Below are positions 54,971-63,569 of a DNA stretch of 64,000 bases, in pieces. The position numbers were made by a program, and so were the translations under genes. The DNA is from Streptomyces sp. cg36 (GTDB taxonomy: Bacteria; Actinomycetota; Actinomycetes; Streptomycetales; Streptomycetaceae). Numbering within the stretch: position 1 is the stretch's first letter; every line of letters starts with the position of its first letter. The notes under the pieces are model-generated. The model had not been told where the DNA came from. It ran no database searches and was given only the letters and a program-made list of their open reading frames with translations. Where the stretch lies: contig NZ_CP163520.1 of assembly GCF_041080675.1 (NCBI RefSeq), positions 558,001 through 622,000 of the forward strand, given 5' to 3'.

Positions 54971-55960
54971 TCACACCTCCAGCGACCGCACGTCGGTGTT
55001 GGCGCCGCACAGCACCACGGCCACCTTCTCCCCCGCGCCCGGCCGGTAGACGGGGTCCGGGGACGTCAGCGCCGCCAGTGCGGTCGCGGCGGCGTGTTCC
55101 ACCACGATGCGGTGCCCGTCCCACAACTCCTGGCGCGCGCGGACGATTTCACCGTCGGGCACGAGGACGGAACGCACCCCCTCCTGCTGCGCCGCGTGCA
55201 ACGCCATCGCGGAGGCGCGCCGGGCGCCCAGGGAGTCCGCGGCGACCGAGTCCACGGTGACGTCGACCGGACGCCCGGCCTCAAGGGCGGCGTTCAGGGC
55301 CCGGCACCGCTCCGGCTCGACCGCCACGGTACGGATGCCGTGGGCACGGGCGGCGGTGGCGACCCCGGCGAACAGCCCGCCGCCGCCCACGGCGACGACG
55401 ACGGTGTCCAGGCCCGGGATCCGGCCCCGGAGCTCCTCCAGCAGGGTGCCCGCCCCGGCCGCGACGAGCGGATGGTCGTAGGCGTGCGCGGCGAGCGCGC
55501 CGCTGTCGGCCGCGAACCGCTCGCACGCGGCCAGGGCGTCCGCGTACTCGCTCCCGCTCAGCCGCACCCGCGCGCCGTACCCGCGCAGCCGGTTCACCTT
55601 GACGGCCGGGGCGCTCTCGGGCAGGAACACCGTGGCCGGTACGCCCTGCCGACGCGCGGCCCAGGCGCAGGCGAGGCCCGCGTTGCCGCCCGAGGCGATG
55701 GTCACCCCGGCGTCCGGGAGCGTCCCGGCGTCGCGGTGGGCCTGGAGGAAGTTCTGCGCGCCGCGGGCCTTGAACGAGCCGGTGTGCTGGAGGTACTCCA
55801 GCGCCAGCCAGCCCTCGTACGGCCGCGGGGCCCGGCCGTCCGGCGGCTCCTGGCCGCCCGCGGTCGCCTCCGGGTCCATGGGCGCCACGGCCACCGGGCG
55901 GATCCGCCCGGCGATGCGATCGGCGGCGGCCTTGACGTCCCCATGGGTGAGTCGGTCCAT
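54971..55960 (-). CDS. PLP-dependent threonine/serine ammonia-lyase-like enzyme
   Basis: A 329-residue fold-type II PLP enzyme. The PLP Lys lies in HTGSFKARGAQNFL, the phosphate loop in TIASGGNAGLACAWAARR and the Gly-rich cofactor loop in VVVAVGGGGLFAGVATAARAHG. There is no C-terminal ACT domain, so it resembles catabolic serine/threonine dehydratases or racemases. Product would be an oxo acid plus ammonia. It ends 12 bases after the convergent TsaD-like gene. The next gene upstream on the strand is the btuF-like gene, but no functional link is seen. Confidence 0.85.
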   Translation of the reverse strand: MDRLTHGDVKAAADRIAGRIRPVAVAPMDPEATAGGQEPPDGRAPRPYEGWLALEYLQHTGSFKARGAQNFLQAHRDAGTLPDAGVTIASGGNAGLACAWAARRQGVPATVFLPESAPAVKVNRLRGYGARVRLSGSEYADALAACERFAADSGALAAHAYDHPLVAAGAGTLLEELRGRIPGLDTVVVAVGGGGLFAGVATAARAHGIRTVAVEPERCRALNAALEAGRPVDVTVDSVAADSLGARRASAMALHAAQQEGVRSVLVPDGEIVRARQELWDGHRIVVEHAAATALAALTSPDPVYRPGAGEKVAVVLCGANTDVRSLEV

Positions 55961-56014
55961 GCGTCTGCTCCCTCGGTGGTGTGGTGCTCGTGCGCCGGTC
56001 GGGAGCCGGGCCCC

Positions 56015-57019
56015 TCACCGCTTCCCGGCCGCCTCCCGCAGATAGGCGCCGAAGCGGTCGATCGCCGAGGGGTTGCGGGGGCTCTCCACCAGGTCGGCGT
56101 AGTCAAGGGTGAAGATACGCCGGTTCTTGACGGCGGCGACGTCCCGCAGGGGCGCGTAGGAGAGCAGGAACTTCTTCTTGGCCTCGGCGCTCACGTCGCC
56201 GTAGTCGCAGACGAGGATGACGTCGGGGTCGCGCGCCACGACGCTCTCCCAGCCCACCGTGGTCCAGGAGTCCGCCAGGTCGTGCATCACGTTGGCGCCT
56301 CCGGCCTCGGCGATGATCTGCTCGGGGGCGCCGAAGCGGCCGGAGGTGAAGGGCTGGTCCCGGCCGCTGTCGTAGAGGAAGACCTTGGGCCGGTCGCCGC
56401 CCTGGGGGGCCTTGGCCCGTACGTCCGCGACGCGCTTCTTGAAGTCGGCGACCAGCCGTGCGGCCCGCTCCTCGACGCCGAAGAGCTTGCCCAGGTTGGT
56501 CAGGTCCGTGTACAGCGCGTCCAGCGGCGGCATGATGCCCCGCGACGTCTTCGTGCGGGCGTTGCGGCAGGACTCGGTGAGGACGTACGAGGGGATGCCG
56601 AGCTTGTGCAGGGCTTCGGGGGTCAGCCCCTCGGCGTCGCTGAAGCCGTAGCTCCATCCGGCGAAGACGAGGTCGGCGCGGGCGTCGAGGACGTTCTCCT
56701 TGGTGAGCTGGTTCTTGGAGAGCCACTTCACCTTGTCGTAGCCGCCCTTCCACGGCACGTCGCTCAGGTCGCCCTTGTCGTCGGGCATGGCGAACCCGGC
56801 CATCCGGTCCTCCAGGCCCAGCGCCAGCATCAGTTCGGTGATGCCGACGTCATTGGTGACGACCCGTTCCGGGACCTTGTCGTAGGTCACCTGACGCCCG
56901 CAGTTGGTGAGCGTGACCGCCGCGGATCCGGTGGTGTCCGCGGAGTCCGCCCGCTCGACGGACGCGCCGCAACCGGTGGTCACGACGAGGCAGAGGGCGG
57001 CGGCGAGCAACTTGCGCAT
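56015..57019 (-). CDS. ABC transporter substrate-binding lipoprotein, probable cobalamin binder (BtuF-like)
   Basis: A 334-residue lipoprotein; ATG at 57019 has GAGGA 5 bases upstream. The lipobox is LVVTTGC with the lipid Cys near residue 17. The body is a class III binding protein: VTYDKVPERVVTNDVGITELMLALGLEDRMAGFA, DLVFAGWSYGFS, RPKVFLYDSGRD, GWESVVARDPDVILVCDYGD. Such proteins bind siderophores, haem or cobalamin. The upstream B12 riboswitch controlling the operon argues for cobalamin or cobinamide. It is the third gene of the permease-ATPase-binding protein operon. Confidence 0.87.
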   Translation of the reverse strand: MRKLLAAALCLVVTTGCGASVERADSADTTGSAAVTLTNCGRQVTYDKVPERVVTNDVGITELMLALGLEDRMAGFAMPDDKGDLSDVPWKGGYDKVKWLSKNQLTKENVLDARADLVFAGWSYGFSDAEGLTPEALHKLGIPSYVLTESCRNARTKTSRGIMPPLDALYTDLTNLGKLFGVEERAARLVADFKKRVADVRAKAPQGGDRPKVFLYDSGRDQPFTSGRFGAPEQIIAEAGGANVMHDLADSWTTVGWESVVARDPDVILVCDYGDVSAEAKKKFLLSYAPLRDVAAVKNRRIFTLDYADLVESPRNPSAIDRFGAYLREAAGKR

Positions 57020-57027
57020 GGGGGTCC

Positions 57028-57813
57028 TCACGGGGTGGTCGGGGTGGGCCGGGACGTCGGAAGCAGATCGAAGAGGAGCTGGACGGCGCCGGTGACGGGA
57101 TGCCGCACGCGATGGGCGCGGACGCCGAACACCTCGGCCAGCAGGTCGGGGCGGAGCACGTCGTGCGGTGCTCCGGAGGCGACGATCCGGCCGCCGTCGA
57201 TCACGTACAGCAGGTCGCAGTGGGCGGCGGCGAGGTTGAGGTCGTGCAGCGCGGCCAGCACCGTCACCCCGCTCTCGCGGACCAGGGACAGGACGTCCAA
57301 CTGATGGGCGATGTCGAGGTGGTTGGTGGGTTCGTCGAGCACCAGCACGCTCGGCCGCTGCGCGAGCGCGCGGGCGATGAGGACCCGCTGCTTCTCGCCG
57401 CCGGACAGACCGAGGACGCCGCGGTCGGCGAGGTGGGCGACGCCGGTGCGCTCCATGGCCCGCTCGCAGATCTCGCGGTCCGAGGCCGCCGTGCGGTCCC
57501 GGTGCGGCAGCCGGCCCATGGCGACCACCTCGGCCACCGTGAAGTCGAAGTCCGCCGACGACTCCTGCGGCAGCGCCGCCAGCACCCGGGCGGCGGCCCG
57601 GGGATCCATGGCGTGCAGGTCCTCGCCGTCGAGCCGGACGGCTCCCCCGCTGGGCCGCAGCGCCCGGTACACACTGCGCAGCAGGGTGGACTTCCCGCTG
57701 CCGTTGGGTCCGACGAGCCCGACGAACGCCCCGCTGTCCACGGTGAGCCGCACCTCGTCGACCAGCCGGACGCGGGCGGCCTCGACCGTCACTCCGTCGA
57801 TGTCGATCCGCAC
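57028..57813 (-). CDS. ABC transporter ATPase, probable cobalamin importer (BtuD-like)
   Basis: A 261-residue ATPase of the FecE/BtuD type. GTG at 57813 is preferred: GGAGG lies 8 bases upstream and it follows the permease stop by 1 base; an ATG at 57834 is possible. Motifs are Walker A VGPNGSGKSTLL, Q-loop LAALPQESSADFDFTVAEVVAMGRLPH, signature LSGGEKQRVLIARAL, Walker B VLVLDEPTNHLD and the H-loop AALHDLNLAAAHCD. It powers uptake through the neighbouring permease. Confidence 0.9.
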   Translation of the reverse strand: MRIDIDGVTVEAARVRLVDEVRLTVDSGAFVGLVGPNGSGKSTLLRSVYRALRPSGGAVRLDGEDLHAMDPRAAARVLAALPQESSADFDFTVAEVVAMGRLPHRDRTAASDREICERAMERTGVAHLADRGVLGLSGGEKQRVLIARALAQRPSVLVLDEPTNHLDIAHQLDVLSLVRESGVTVLAALHDLNLAAAHCDLLYVIDGGRIVASGAPHDVLRPDLLAEVFGVRAHRVRHPVTGAVQLLFDLLPTSRPTPTTP

Positions 57814-57814
57814 G

Positions 57815-58870
57815 TCAGCGACCTCCGAAGGCATGGCCGCCCCGCCGCATGAGCAGGATGAACGCGGGCACACCGACCACCGCGGTGACGACCCCCACGG
57901 GCAGTTCCGTCGGGGCGAGCAGCAGCCGGGACAGCACGTCCGCCCAGACCAGCAGCACCGCACCGACCAGCGGCGCGATCACCAGGACCCGCCGGTGGTC
58001 GGCGCCGACCACCATCCGTACGACATGGGGCACCATCAGCCCGACGAACCCGATGGCCCCGCTGACCGCGACGACCGTGCCGGTGACTGCGGCGGTGACC
58101 AGGAAGAGCTCCCGGCGCAGCCGCGAGGGCGGCACGCCGAGCGCGGCCGACGTCTCGTCCCCCATGGCGAGCGCGTTGAGCGCCTCGGCGCGCCACCGCA
58201 GCCACGCCCAGCCGGCCGCCACCGTCACGGCCGCGATGGGGAGTTGCGCCCAGGTCGCCCCGCCCAGACTGCCCAGCAGCCACATCATCGCGGACCGGGC
58301 CGCCTCGCCCCGGGCCGCGCCGAACACCATGACGGTGGTGAGGGCCTCGAAGCCGTACGCCAGCGCCGTGCCCGTCAGGATCAGCCGCAGCGGCGTCAGC
58401 CCGTGGGGCGAGCGGGCCACCGCGTACACCAGCACCATGGCCGCGAGCGCGGAGACGAACGCGGACACGGACAGCGCCCACACCCCGAGCCCGGCGAACG
58501 CCCCCAGCAGGATGACGGCGTTGGCGCCCACGGCGGCGCCGGAGGAGATGCCCAGGACGAACGGGTCGGCCAGCGCGTTGCGGACCATCGCCTGCACCGC
58601 CACGCCGACGCCCGCGAGCCCCGCCCCGACGACCGCGCCGAGCAGCACTCTGGGCAGCCGGATCTCCCAGACGATGGTGTACGGGGCCGCGTCGGCCGCC
58701 GCCACCGTGCCGCCGGTCAGCCCGGCCCACAGGAAGCGGAACGTGTCCGCCCAGTCGATGTCGGAGGCTCCGAGCCCCACACCGCACACGAGCGACGCGG
58801 CGAGCAGGAGCGCGAGGCCGAGACCGAGCGGCAGCACGGGTATCCGGCTGGGGGCGGTACTTCGGAGCAC
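57815..58870 (-). CDS. ABC transporter permease, FecCD/BtuC family, probable cobalamin importer
   Basis: A 351-residue permease with about 9-10 helices. Typical FecCD features: WEIRLPRVLLGAVVGAGLAGVGVAVQAMVRNALADPFVLGISSGAAVGA, then GLTPLRLILTGTALAYGF, and at the end AIGFVGLMVPHVVRMVVGADHRRVLVIAPLVGAVLLVWADVLSR. It forms the membrane channel for the importer. GTG at 58870 is the start. The 230-base leader carries a cobalamin riboswitch, the main reason to assign B12 or corrinoid uptake rather than siderophore uptake. Confidence 0.9.
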   Translation of the reverse strand: MLRSTAPSRIPVLPLGLGLALLLAASLVCGVGLGASDIDWADTFRFLWAGLTGGTVAAADAAPYTIVWEIRLPRVLLGAVVGAGLAGVGVAVQAMVRNALADPFVLGISSGAAVGANAVILLGAFAGLGVWALSVSAFVSALAAMVLVYAVARSPHGLTPLRLILTGTALAYGFEALTTVMVFGAARGEAARSAMMWLLGSLGGATWAQLPIAAVTVAAGWAWLRWRAEALNALAMGDETSAALGVPPSRLRRELFLVTAAVTGTVVAVSGAIGFVGLMVPHVVRMVVGADHRRVLVIAPLVGAVLLVWADVLSRLLLAPTELPVGVVTAVVGVPAFILLMRRGGHAFGGR

Positions 58871-58989
58871 GGTGGGGACCGTCCTTCACATGGGCCGCCT
58901 GCTGGACGGCACACAGGAGACAGCCCGTGCGGCCGTGGTCCGACCGCGCGGTCCCCTCTCGCAGTCCACGGCGAGCAGTCAGCGGGTCG

Positions 58990-59105
58990 CAGGCCCCCCA
59001 CGGGCGATCGGGCTCACACGGCGGCCGTCGGGGCAGCCGTGCACACCGTTGCGGGTCAGCGCCGGAATCCCACCGGACTTCTCCCGCGGGAGACGGGAGG
59101 AGCGT
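58990..59105 (-). promoter_or_regulatory. Cobalamin riboswitch upstream of the ABC importer operon
   Basis: The minus strand shows the 5' core GGGAGAAGTCCGGTGGGATTCCGGCGCTGACCCGCAACGGTG in two overlapping pieces (59050-59091) and, after a variable stem, the B12 box GAGCCCGATCGCCC (about 59003-59016). The GACCCGCAAC element and CCGGTG-G-ATTCCGG stem are typical of B12 riboswitches. The leader then runs about 120 bases to the permease start. Confidence 0.88.
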
Positions 59106-59272
59106 AACAAACGCCCTGGTCGGTACGTTTACCGACGGCACGCGGTCGCCGAGGGGCCGCCGCGCGCCCGGCGCGCGCACCCGGCGCACCACGGTGTGCC
59201 GCCGTACATCACCCCGAATCGGCCCCGCGGTCGCCCCCGCGTCAGTAACCTCCCTGCGGGGGGTGGTGCACG

Positions 59273-59713
59273 GTGCAGAAGCTGCACGTATCCATCACGG
59301 CGACCAGCGACCGCTTCGACGCCGACGACGACAGATGGCTCGCCCAGGTCCGTCTGCTCCTGCGGGAGCTGGGCGGGGAAGTCCCGCTGAGGACACGGCA
59401 CATGGCCGCGGAGCCGGACACGAAGAGCGGCGGGCCGCCGGAGGTGGTCCTGGAGATCCTCCCCGCCGCCGTCACCGGCGTCGTGGCGATCGTCCTGGGC
59501 TGGCTGAGGTACAGCCGCGACCGCGCGGTCCATCTCACCTGGGACGAGGACGGCGTGAAGGGCGAGTTGACGGTCACCACCAAGAACAGCGACAACGCCA
59601 CCTTGCGGGCGGCCACGGAGGCCCGGCTGCGCGCCGTGTTCCCTCGCGCCGGGGCCGGGGAAGAGCCCGCGTCGCCGGGTGACGCGTCGGCGGACGGCGG
59701 TTCCGTTGAATGA
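59273..59713 (+). CDS. EACC1-like effector-associated membrane protein
   Basis: A 146-residue protein with GTG start. The N-terminal part (QKLHVSITATSDRFDADDDRWLAQVRLLLRELGGEVPLR) is followed by a single hydrophobic segment (VVLEILPAAVTGVVAIVLGWL, about residues 57-80) and a short beta-rich domain (RAVHLTWDEDGVKGELTVTTKNSDNATLRAATEARLRAVF). This matches effector-associated constant component 1 (EACC1), which accompanies caspase-, trypsin- or other effector proteins in predicted bacterial conflict systems. The caspase gene overlaps its end. It likely links the effector to the membrane. Confidence 0.85.
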   Translation: MQKLHVSITATSDRFDADDDRWLAQVRLLLRELGGEVPLRTRHMAAEPDTKSGGPPEVVLEILPAAVTGVVAIVLGWLRYSRDRAVHLTWDEDGVKGELTVTTKNSDNATLRAATEARLRAVFPRAGAGEEPASPGDASADGGSVE

Positions 59714-61478
59714 GGGGCCGCCGGACGGGGCGCGACCGCCGTACCGCGCCCTGCTGATCGGCAACGCCGACTTCGAGGACGCGTCGGCGCTGAAGCCGCT
59801 GCGGGGGCCGACGAGCGACCTCAGAGAGCTCAAGGCCGCGCTGACCGATCCCGAGGTGGGGCTGCCCTGGCACGTGACGGAGCTGCCCGACGGCCTCAAG
59901 CGGGAGGTCGACGTGGCCATGTCGGAGTTCTTCGAAGACGCCCACCCGGACGAGCGGTTGCTCCTCTACTACAGCGGCCACGGCCAGCTCGACGCGGACG
60001 GCAGGCTCTACCTGTGCGCCAGGGACACGAGGGTCGAGCGGATGTGGGCGACCGCGGTCCGGCACTGGGACATCAACGACCTGATGGACCGGTGCGCCGC
60101 CGGGGCCATCATCGTGATCCTGGACTGCTGCTTCAGCGGGCGGGCGACCGACTCGAAGGGGGCCGACACGGCCGCCCCGCTCGCGGGCCGGGGCCGGTTC
60201 GTCCTGAGCAGCTGCGGACGGCGGGAGCTGGCCAGGGACGCGGCCGTCGAGGGCGAGCCGAGCCTCTTCACCGGCCACCTCGTCGCGGCGCTGCGGCACG
60301 GCGCGGTGGGGCTCGGCGGCCATGTCACGGCCCAGCAGGTCCACACCTACGTGGACGCTCAGCTGCGCGGCTGCGGCCAGCGGCCCGGGTTCAAGGTGGA
60401 CGGACAGACCGGCAACGTGCCGCTGGCGCGCAGACCCGTTCCCGCGCCACCGGCGGCCGAGCCCCCGGGTAAGCCCGCGCCCGAACCCCCGCTGAACACC
60501 TCACCCGTGTTCGCGCCGCCCCGGGGGTCCCACCAACACCCGCCCGTGGAATGCGGTTTCACCGGGGTCGTGCACGTCCTGCTGCCCCACGCGCGAGGAA
60601 CGTTGAGCGTGTACCGGGACGCCCTCCTCGCCGCGGAGAGCGGAGGCGAGGTGCCGGGATGGTGGTTCGCGGCCGAGCCCCTCGGATACCACCGCAAGCG
60701 GGCACGGCTCACCGGTACGGTGAGCACGAGCGGCGACGTCCGCTTCGCCCTGCCGGGGGACGCGGGGACCGTGACCTGGCCGGCGGAGCAGCTGAGCAGC
60801 TTCGAGAAGGCGCGCGCCACCGGCACCTGGCCCACCACCCCGCAACCGACCCAGACCGACGCCACCCACACCGTCCTCAAGGCGCACGACCGGCACTACC
60901 GCAGGCTCGCGCGCATGCCGTGGACGCTGGCGGGTTCCCTGGCCGTCTTCGCCCTGTCGGTCACCCTGATCGTGCACGTGCTCACCCCGCCCGTCCCCGG
61001 CCAGATACCGGTGTATCCGTTCCTCCTCGCCCTGTTCAGCGGGCTGAGCACGGTTTTCTCCGGCAACCTCGTCTGGGTCCATCTCCACATCAGGGAGTGC
61101 CTCAAGCTCCCCAAGCTGCCGATCCAGCGCATGCTGGTGAACACCCGCACGGAACCCGCGTACACCGCCGTCTCCGACATGGGGGTGCCCGTGACCATTC
61201 CGGCGACCGAGCGCACCTACCTGTGGGACGACACCTATCGGCTCGCCCTGCCGCCGGGCTTCTTCGGCGGTCTGCCCAGGCGCCTTTCGTCCCGAGGGGC
61301 GCACACTCCCCTGTCGGTGGAGGTCATGGGAGTGCCCCACCCGGGCCAGTGGGTGCTCGCCCGCACCCCTCGGGGCAACCTGTGGCCCTCCGGACGGCTG
61401 AAGGAGAGCTTCCACCACGAACCCGCCAAGCCCGTCCCGCCGCTCGCCACCTTCGACGGGCCCCCGCGCCGGAAGTAG
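59679..61478 (+). CDS. Caspase-family (peptidase C14) protein with membrane-anchored C-terminal region
   Basis: A 599-residue effector protease. The caspase domain (residues about 20-235) begins YRALLIGNADFEDASALKPLRGPTSDLRELKAAL, with the catalytic His in LLLYYSGHGQLD (His101) and Cys in IIVILDCCFSG (Cys151). A Pro-rich linker follows, then a beta-rich region and two membrane helices (WTLAGSLAVFALSVTLIVHVLT; about 445-467), and a C-terminal domain with ERTYLWDDTYRLALPPGFFGG. The start is GTG 59679, with TTG 59706 (TTGAATGA, overlapping the EACC1 stop) an alternative. With EACC1 this is a two-gene conflict module. Confidence 0.88.
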   Translation: MTRRRTAVPLNEGPPDGARPPYRALLIGNADFEDASALKPLRGPTSDLRELKAALTDPEVGLPWHVTELPDGLKREVDVAMSEFFEDAHPDERLLLYYSGHGQLDADGRLYLCARDTRVERMWATAVRHWDINDLMDRCAAGAIIVILDCCFSGRATDSKGADTAAPLAGRGRFVLSSCGRRELARDAAVEGEPSLFTGHLVAALRHGAVGLGGHVTAQQVHTYVDAQLRGCGQRPGFKVDGQTGNVPLARRPVPAPPAAEPPGKPAPEPPLNTSPVFAPPRGSHQHPPVECGFTGVVHVLLPHARGTLSVYRDALLAAESGGEVPGWWFAAEPLGYHRKRARLTGTVSTSGDVRFALPGDAGTVTWPAEQLSSFEKARATGTWPTTPQPTQTDATHTVLKAHDRHYRRLARMPWTLAGSLAVFALSVTLIVHVLTPPVPGQIPVYPFLLALFSGLSTVFSGNLVWVHLHIRECLKLPKLPIQRMLVNTRTEPAYTAVSDMGVPVTIPATERTYLWDDTYRLALPPGFFGGLPRRLSSRGAHTPLSVEVMGVPHPGQWVLARTPRGNLWPSGRLKESFHHEPAKPVPPLATFDGPPRRK

Positions 61479-61569
61479 GCCCGGAAGCGGGCGAGGACAG
61501 CGCGCCCACCCGTGCCCGGCTCGCGGCGGAATGTGACAGGACCGCCCCGGACCAGGTACGAAGTCCTTC

Positions 61570-62154
61570 GTGGACAACCAGGTGCCGGGCGCGACCATCC
61601 GGATATTCATCGCCCTCGCCCCGCCCGACGACGCCAAGGCGGAGCTGGAGCGGGCGCTGCTCCCCGCCTACGAGGCGCATCCGCGCCTGCGGTGGAACCG
61701 CGTCGAGGACTGGCACATCACCCTCGCCTTCCTCGGCGAGCTCCCGGTCGCCACCGTCCCCCTGCTGCGACCGCCGCTCGCGGCCCTCGCGGCGGCGCAC
61801 CCGCCCGTACGGCTGGCGCTGCGCGGCGGCGGCCACTTCGACGAGCGGGTGCTGTGGAGCGGGATCGGCGGGGACCTCGACGGGCTGCACCTGCTCGCCG
61901 ACGCGGTCCGCGGTGTGGTCAAGGAGTGCGGTGTGCCCTTCGCGGACCGGCCCCTGCGCCCCCATCTGACGCTCGCCCGGGCCCGCCGCGCCGAGCCCCC
62001 GGGGGTGGTGGAGACGGCCGCCGCGCTCGCCGGCTTCACCGGCCGCGCCTGGCCCGCCGGGCGTCTGCACCTGGTCGGCAGCAACATCGGCCGCGGCCCC
62101 GGGCCGATCCGCTACCGCGACCTCGAAGCCTGGGAGTTCACCGGCGAGGTGTGA
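61570..62154 (+). CDS. thpR: RNA 2',3'-cyclic phosphodiesterase (ThpR/LigT family)
   Basis: A 194-residue 2H phosphoesterase, the normal size. The two catalytic motifs are HITLAFLGEL and HLTLARARR (HxTL pairs), with the start TIRIFIALAPPDDAKAELERAL and the late strand LHLVGSNIGRGPGPIRYRDLEAWEF. It hydrolyses 2',3'-cyclic phosphates of RNA ends to 2'-phosphates. GTG at 61570 is the start. It follows the caspase gene by 91 bases on the same strand, but a functional link is not evident. Confidence 0.92.
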   Translation: MDNQVPGATIRIFIALAPPDDAKAELERALLPAYEAHPRLRWNRVEDWHITLAFLGELPVATVPLLRPPLAALAAAHPPVRLALRGGGHFDERVLWSGIGGDLDGLHLLADAVRGVVKECGVPFADRPLRPHLTLARARRAEPPGVVETAAALAGFTGRAWPAGRLHLVGSNIGRGPGPIRYRDLEAWEFTGEV

Positions 62155-62281
62155 TTCCGGGGCCCCTTCACGGCCCGGCGAGGCGGACGCGAACGGTTTG
62201 ACTTTACCTTCTCTTTACGATTTGGTGGGGCGCGCACCACGCCTGAACCACTTACTCCGCTTTGATCCGGGAGAACCACCC

Positions 62282-62716
62282 TTGAAGCGCACCTTCCGCG
62301 CCGCCGCCGGCACGCTCGCCGCCGCCGGGCTCGCCATCGGCCTCACCGCCTGTTCCGGGACCGCCGACAAGGCGGCCGACAAGGCCGCCGAGCAGGTCGA
62401 CAAGGTCGTGAGCGACACGTATGAGGTCACCTACGAGGTCACCGGCAAGGGCGTGGACTCCATCGACTTCCACGGCGGGGGCGGCGAGGCGATGAAGCCC
62501 AGGATCGAGACCGTCGAGAAGCCCGCGCTGCCGTGGAAGAAGACCGTCACGCTGCGCGGCATCATGCCGCCCGCGGTCATGCCCGTGGCCGTGGACCCGT
62601 CCGGCACGGACGTCACCTGCAGGATCACCTACAAGGGCAAGGTGCTCAAGGAGGAGAAGGGCCAGAGCCTCGCGACGGCGGGCGGCTGCGTCGCGGTCTC
62701 GCCCGCCGGGCAGTAA
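62282..62716 (+). CDS. MmpS-like lipoprotein
   Basis: A 144-residue lipoprotein with a rare TTG start at 62282, supported by GGGAGA 8 bases upstream. The signal ends in LAIGLTACSG, a clear lipobox (Cys about residue 24). After a linker, EVTYEVTGKGVDSIDFHGGGGEAMKPRIETVEKPALPWKKTVTLRG and DVTCRITYKGKVLKEEKG follow the MmpS (PF05423) beta-sandwich pattern, with two cysteines able to pair. MmpS proteins assist MmpL exporters in mycobacteria; no mmpL gene is adjacent. An A/T-rich TTGACTTTACCTTCTCTTTA stretch at 62197 may be promoter DNA. Confidence 0.82.
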   Translation: MKRTFRAAAGTLAAAGLAIGLTACSGTADKAADKAAEQVDKVVSDTYEVTYEVTGKGVDSIDFHGGGGEAMKPRIETVEKPALPWKKTVTLRGIMPPAVMPVAVDPSGTDVTCRITYKGKVLKEEKGQSLATAGGCVAVSPAGQ

Positions 62717-62848
62717 ACCGTCTGCCGGGCGCGGGGACGGCCGGGCGCCAGGGGACGGCCCGACGGGAGGGGGCGGCCCGGCGGGCAGTGACCGTATTCC
62801 GGGCGGTGACCGCCCGCCCGGGAGCGACCCCGCCCGCGTCCCGCACCC

Positions 62849-63355
62849 TCAGCCCTTGTCACCCCGCTCCCGCTTGTTCGACGCGACCCAGTCGTCGTGG
62901 GCCTGCCACGCGTAGAGGGTGTCCCCCTCCGCGTACACGTAGTAGAGGCCGCAGCGCGCGGTGGGGTTGGCCGCGCTCTTCGGGAACCAGCCCGCCTTGA
63001 GGGCCGGGGGCCGGGGCGCGGCCGACTCCTTGAACGGTGTGCAGGCGGCAGGCAGCCCGCCCTTGGGCAGGGTGGCCTTGAGGAGGCGGTCCCCGCCGGT
63101 GGTCTTCATCGCGTACTCGACGGCCCGGGCATCGTCCGGGAGCCAGCGCGGCACCGACTCGCGGTCCGCCTTCGCCTTGCTGCCGGTGGCGTACGAGGAG
63201 GCCAGGTCGTGGCGGTTCTCGAACCAGTCGACCGCGGCGGGAACGACGACCACGGCCGCGAAGGCCGCCACGACCGCGCCCCCGGCGACGGTGAGTCCGA
63301 CGGTACGGGCGCGGGTGCGTCTGCGGGGGCTCGGGGTGTTTCCGGTCGCGGCCAT
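62849..63355 (-). CDS. Membrane-anchored hypothetical protein
   Basis: A 168-residue protein, ATG at 63355. A basic N-terminus (PSPRRRTRARTVG) precedes one hydrophobic helix (LTVAGGAVVAAFAAVVVVPAAVDWF), after which the rest faces outside. The outer part contains SVPRWLPDDARAVEYAMKTTGGDRLLKATLP, two cysteines (AACTPFK and ARCGLYYVYA) likely disulphide-bonded, and YAWQAHDDWVAS. Similar small proteins are common in Streptomyces but I know no function. It is convergent with the MmpS-like gene and divergent from the methyltransferase. Confidence 0.75.
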   Translation of the reverse strand: MAATGNTPSPRRRTRARTVGLTVAGGAVVAAFAAVVVVPAAVDWFENRHDLASSYATGSKAKADRESVPRWLPDDARAVEYAMKTTGGDRLLKATLPKGGLPAACTPFKESAAPRPPALKAGWFPKSAANPTARCGLYYVYAEGDTLYAWQAHDDWVASNKRERGDKG

Positions 63356-63569
63356 GGTCGTGTGCTCCTCGGGAGATGTGCTGGGTCGTGCTTGCGCTGC
63401 CGTTGCTTCCATTGTTCGGGGCGCGCATCGCCCTTCTCGTACGCCGCGAGGAGCAAACCTCGTACGACTCTGGGCTGACCCGGCCCGGCGACACCCCCCA
63501 GGGGTCGGACCCCACCGGCTCGCCCCGCGACCTCCTCCCGGGCGTACGGGAGCGGGGGACAATCGCGGT

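Noticed and set aside
58895..58935. Second B12 box on the plus strand (CACAGGAGACAGCCC)
   Set aside because: It resembles the box in part, but no 5' riboswitch core is found on that strand; the minus-strand riboswitch explains the locus.
62197..62216. Strong sigma-70 promoter before the MmpS-like gene
   Set aside because: TTGACT and TACGAT are only about 12 bases apart, too close for a standard promoter; only noted as A/T-rich.
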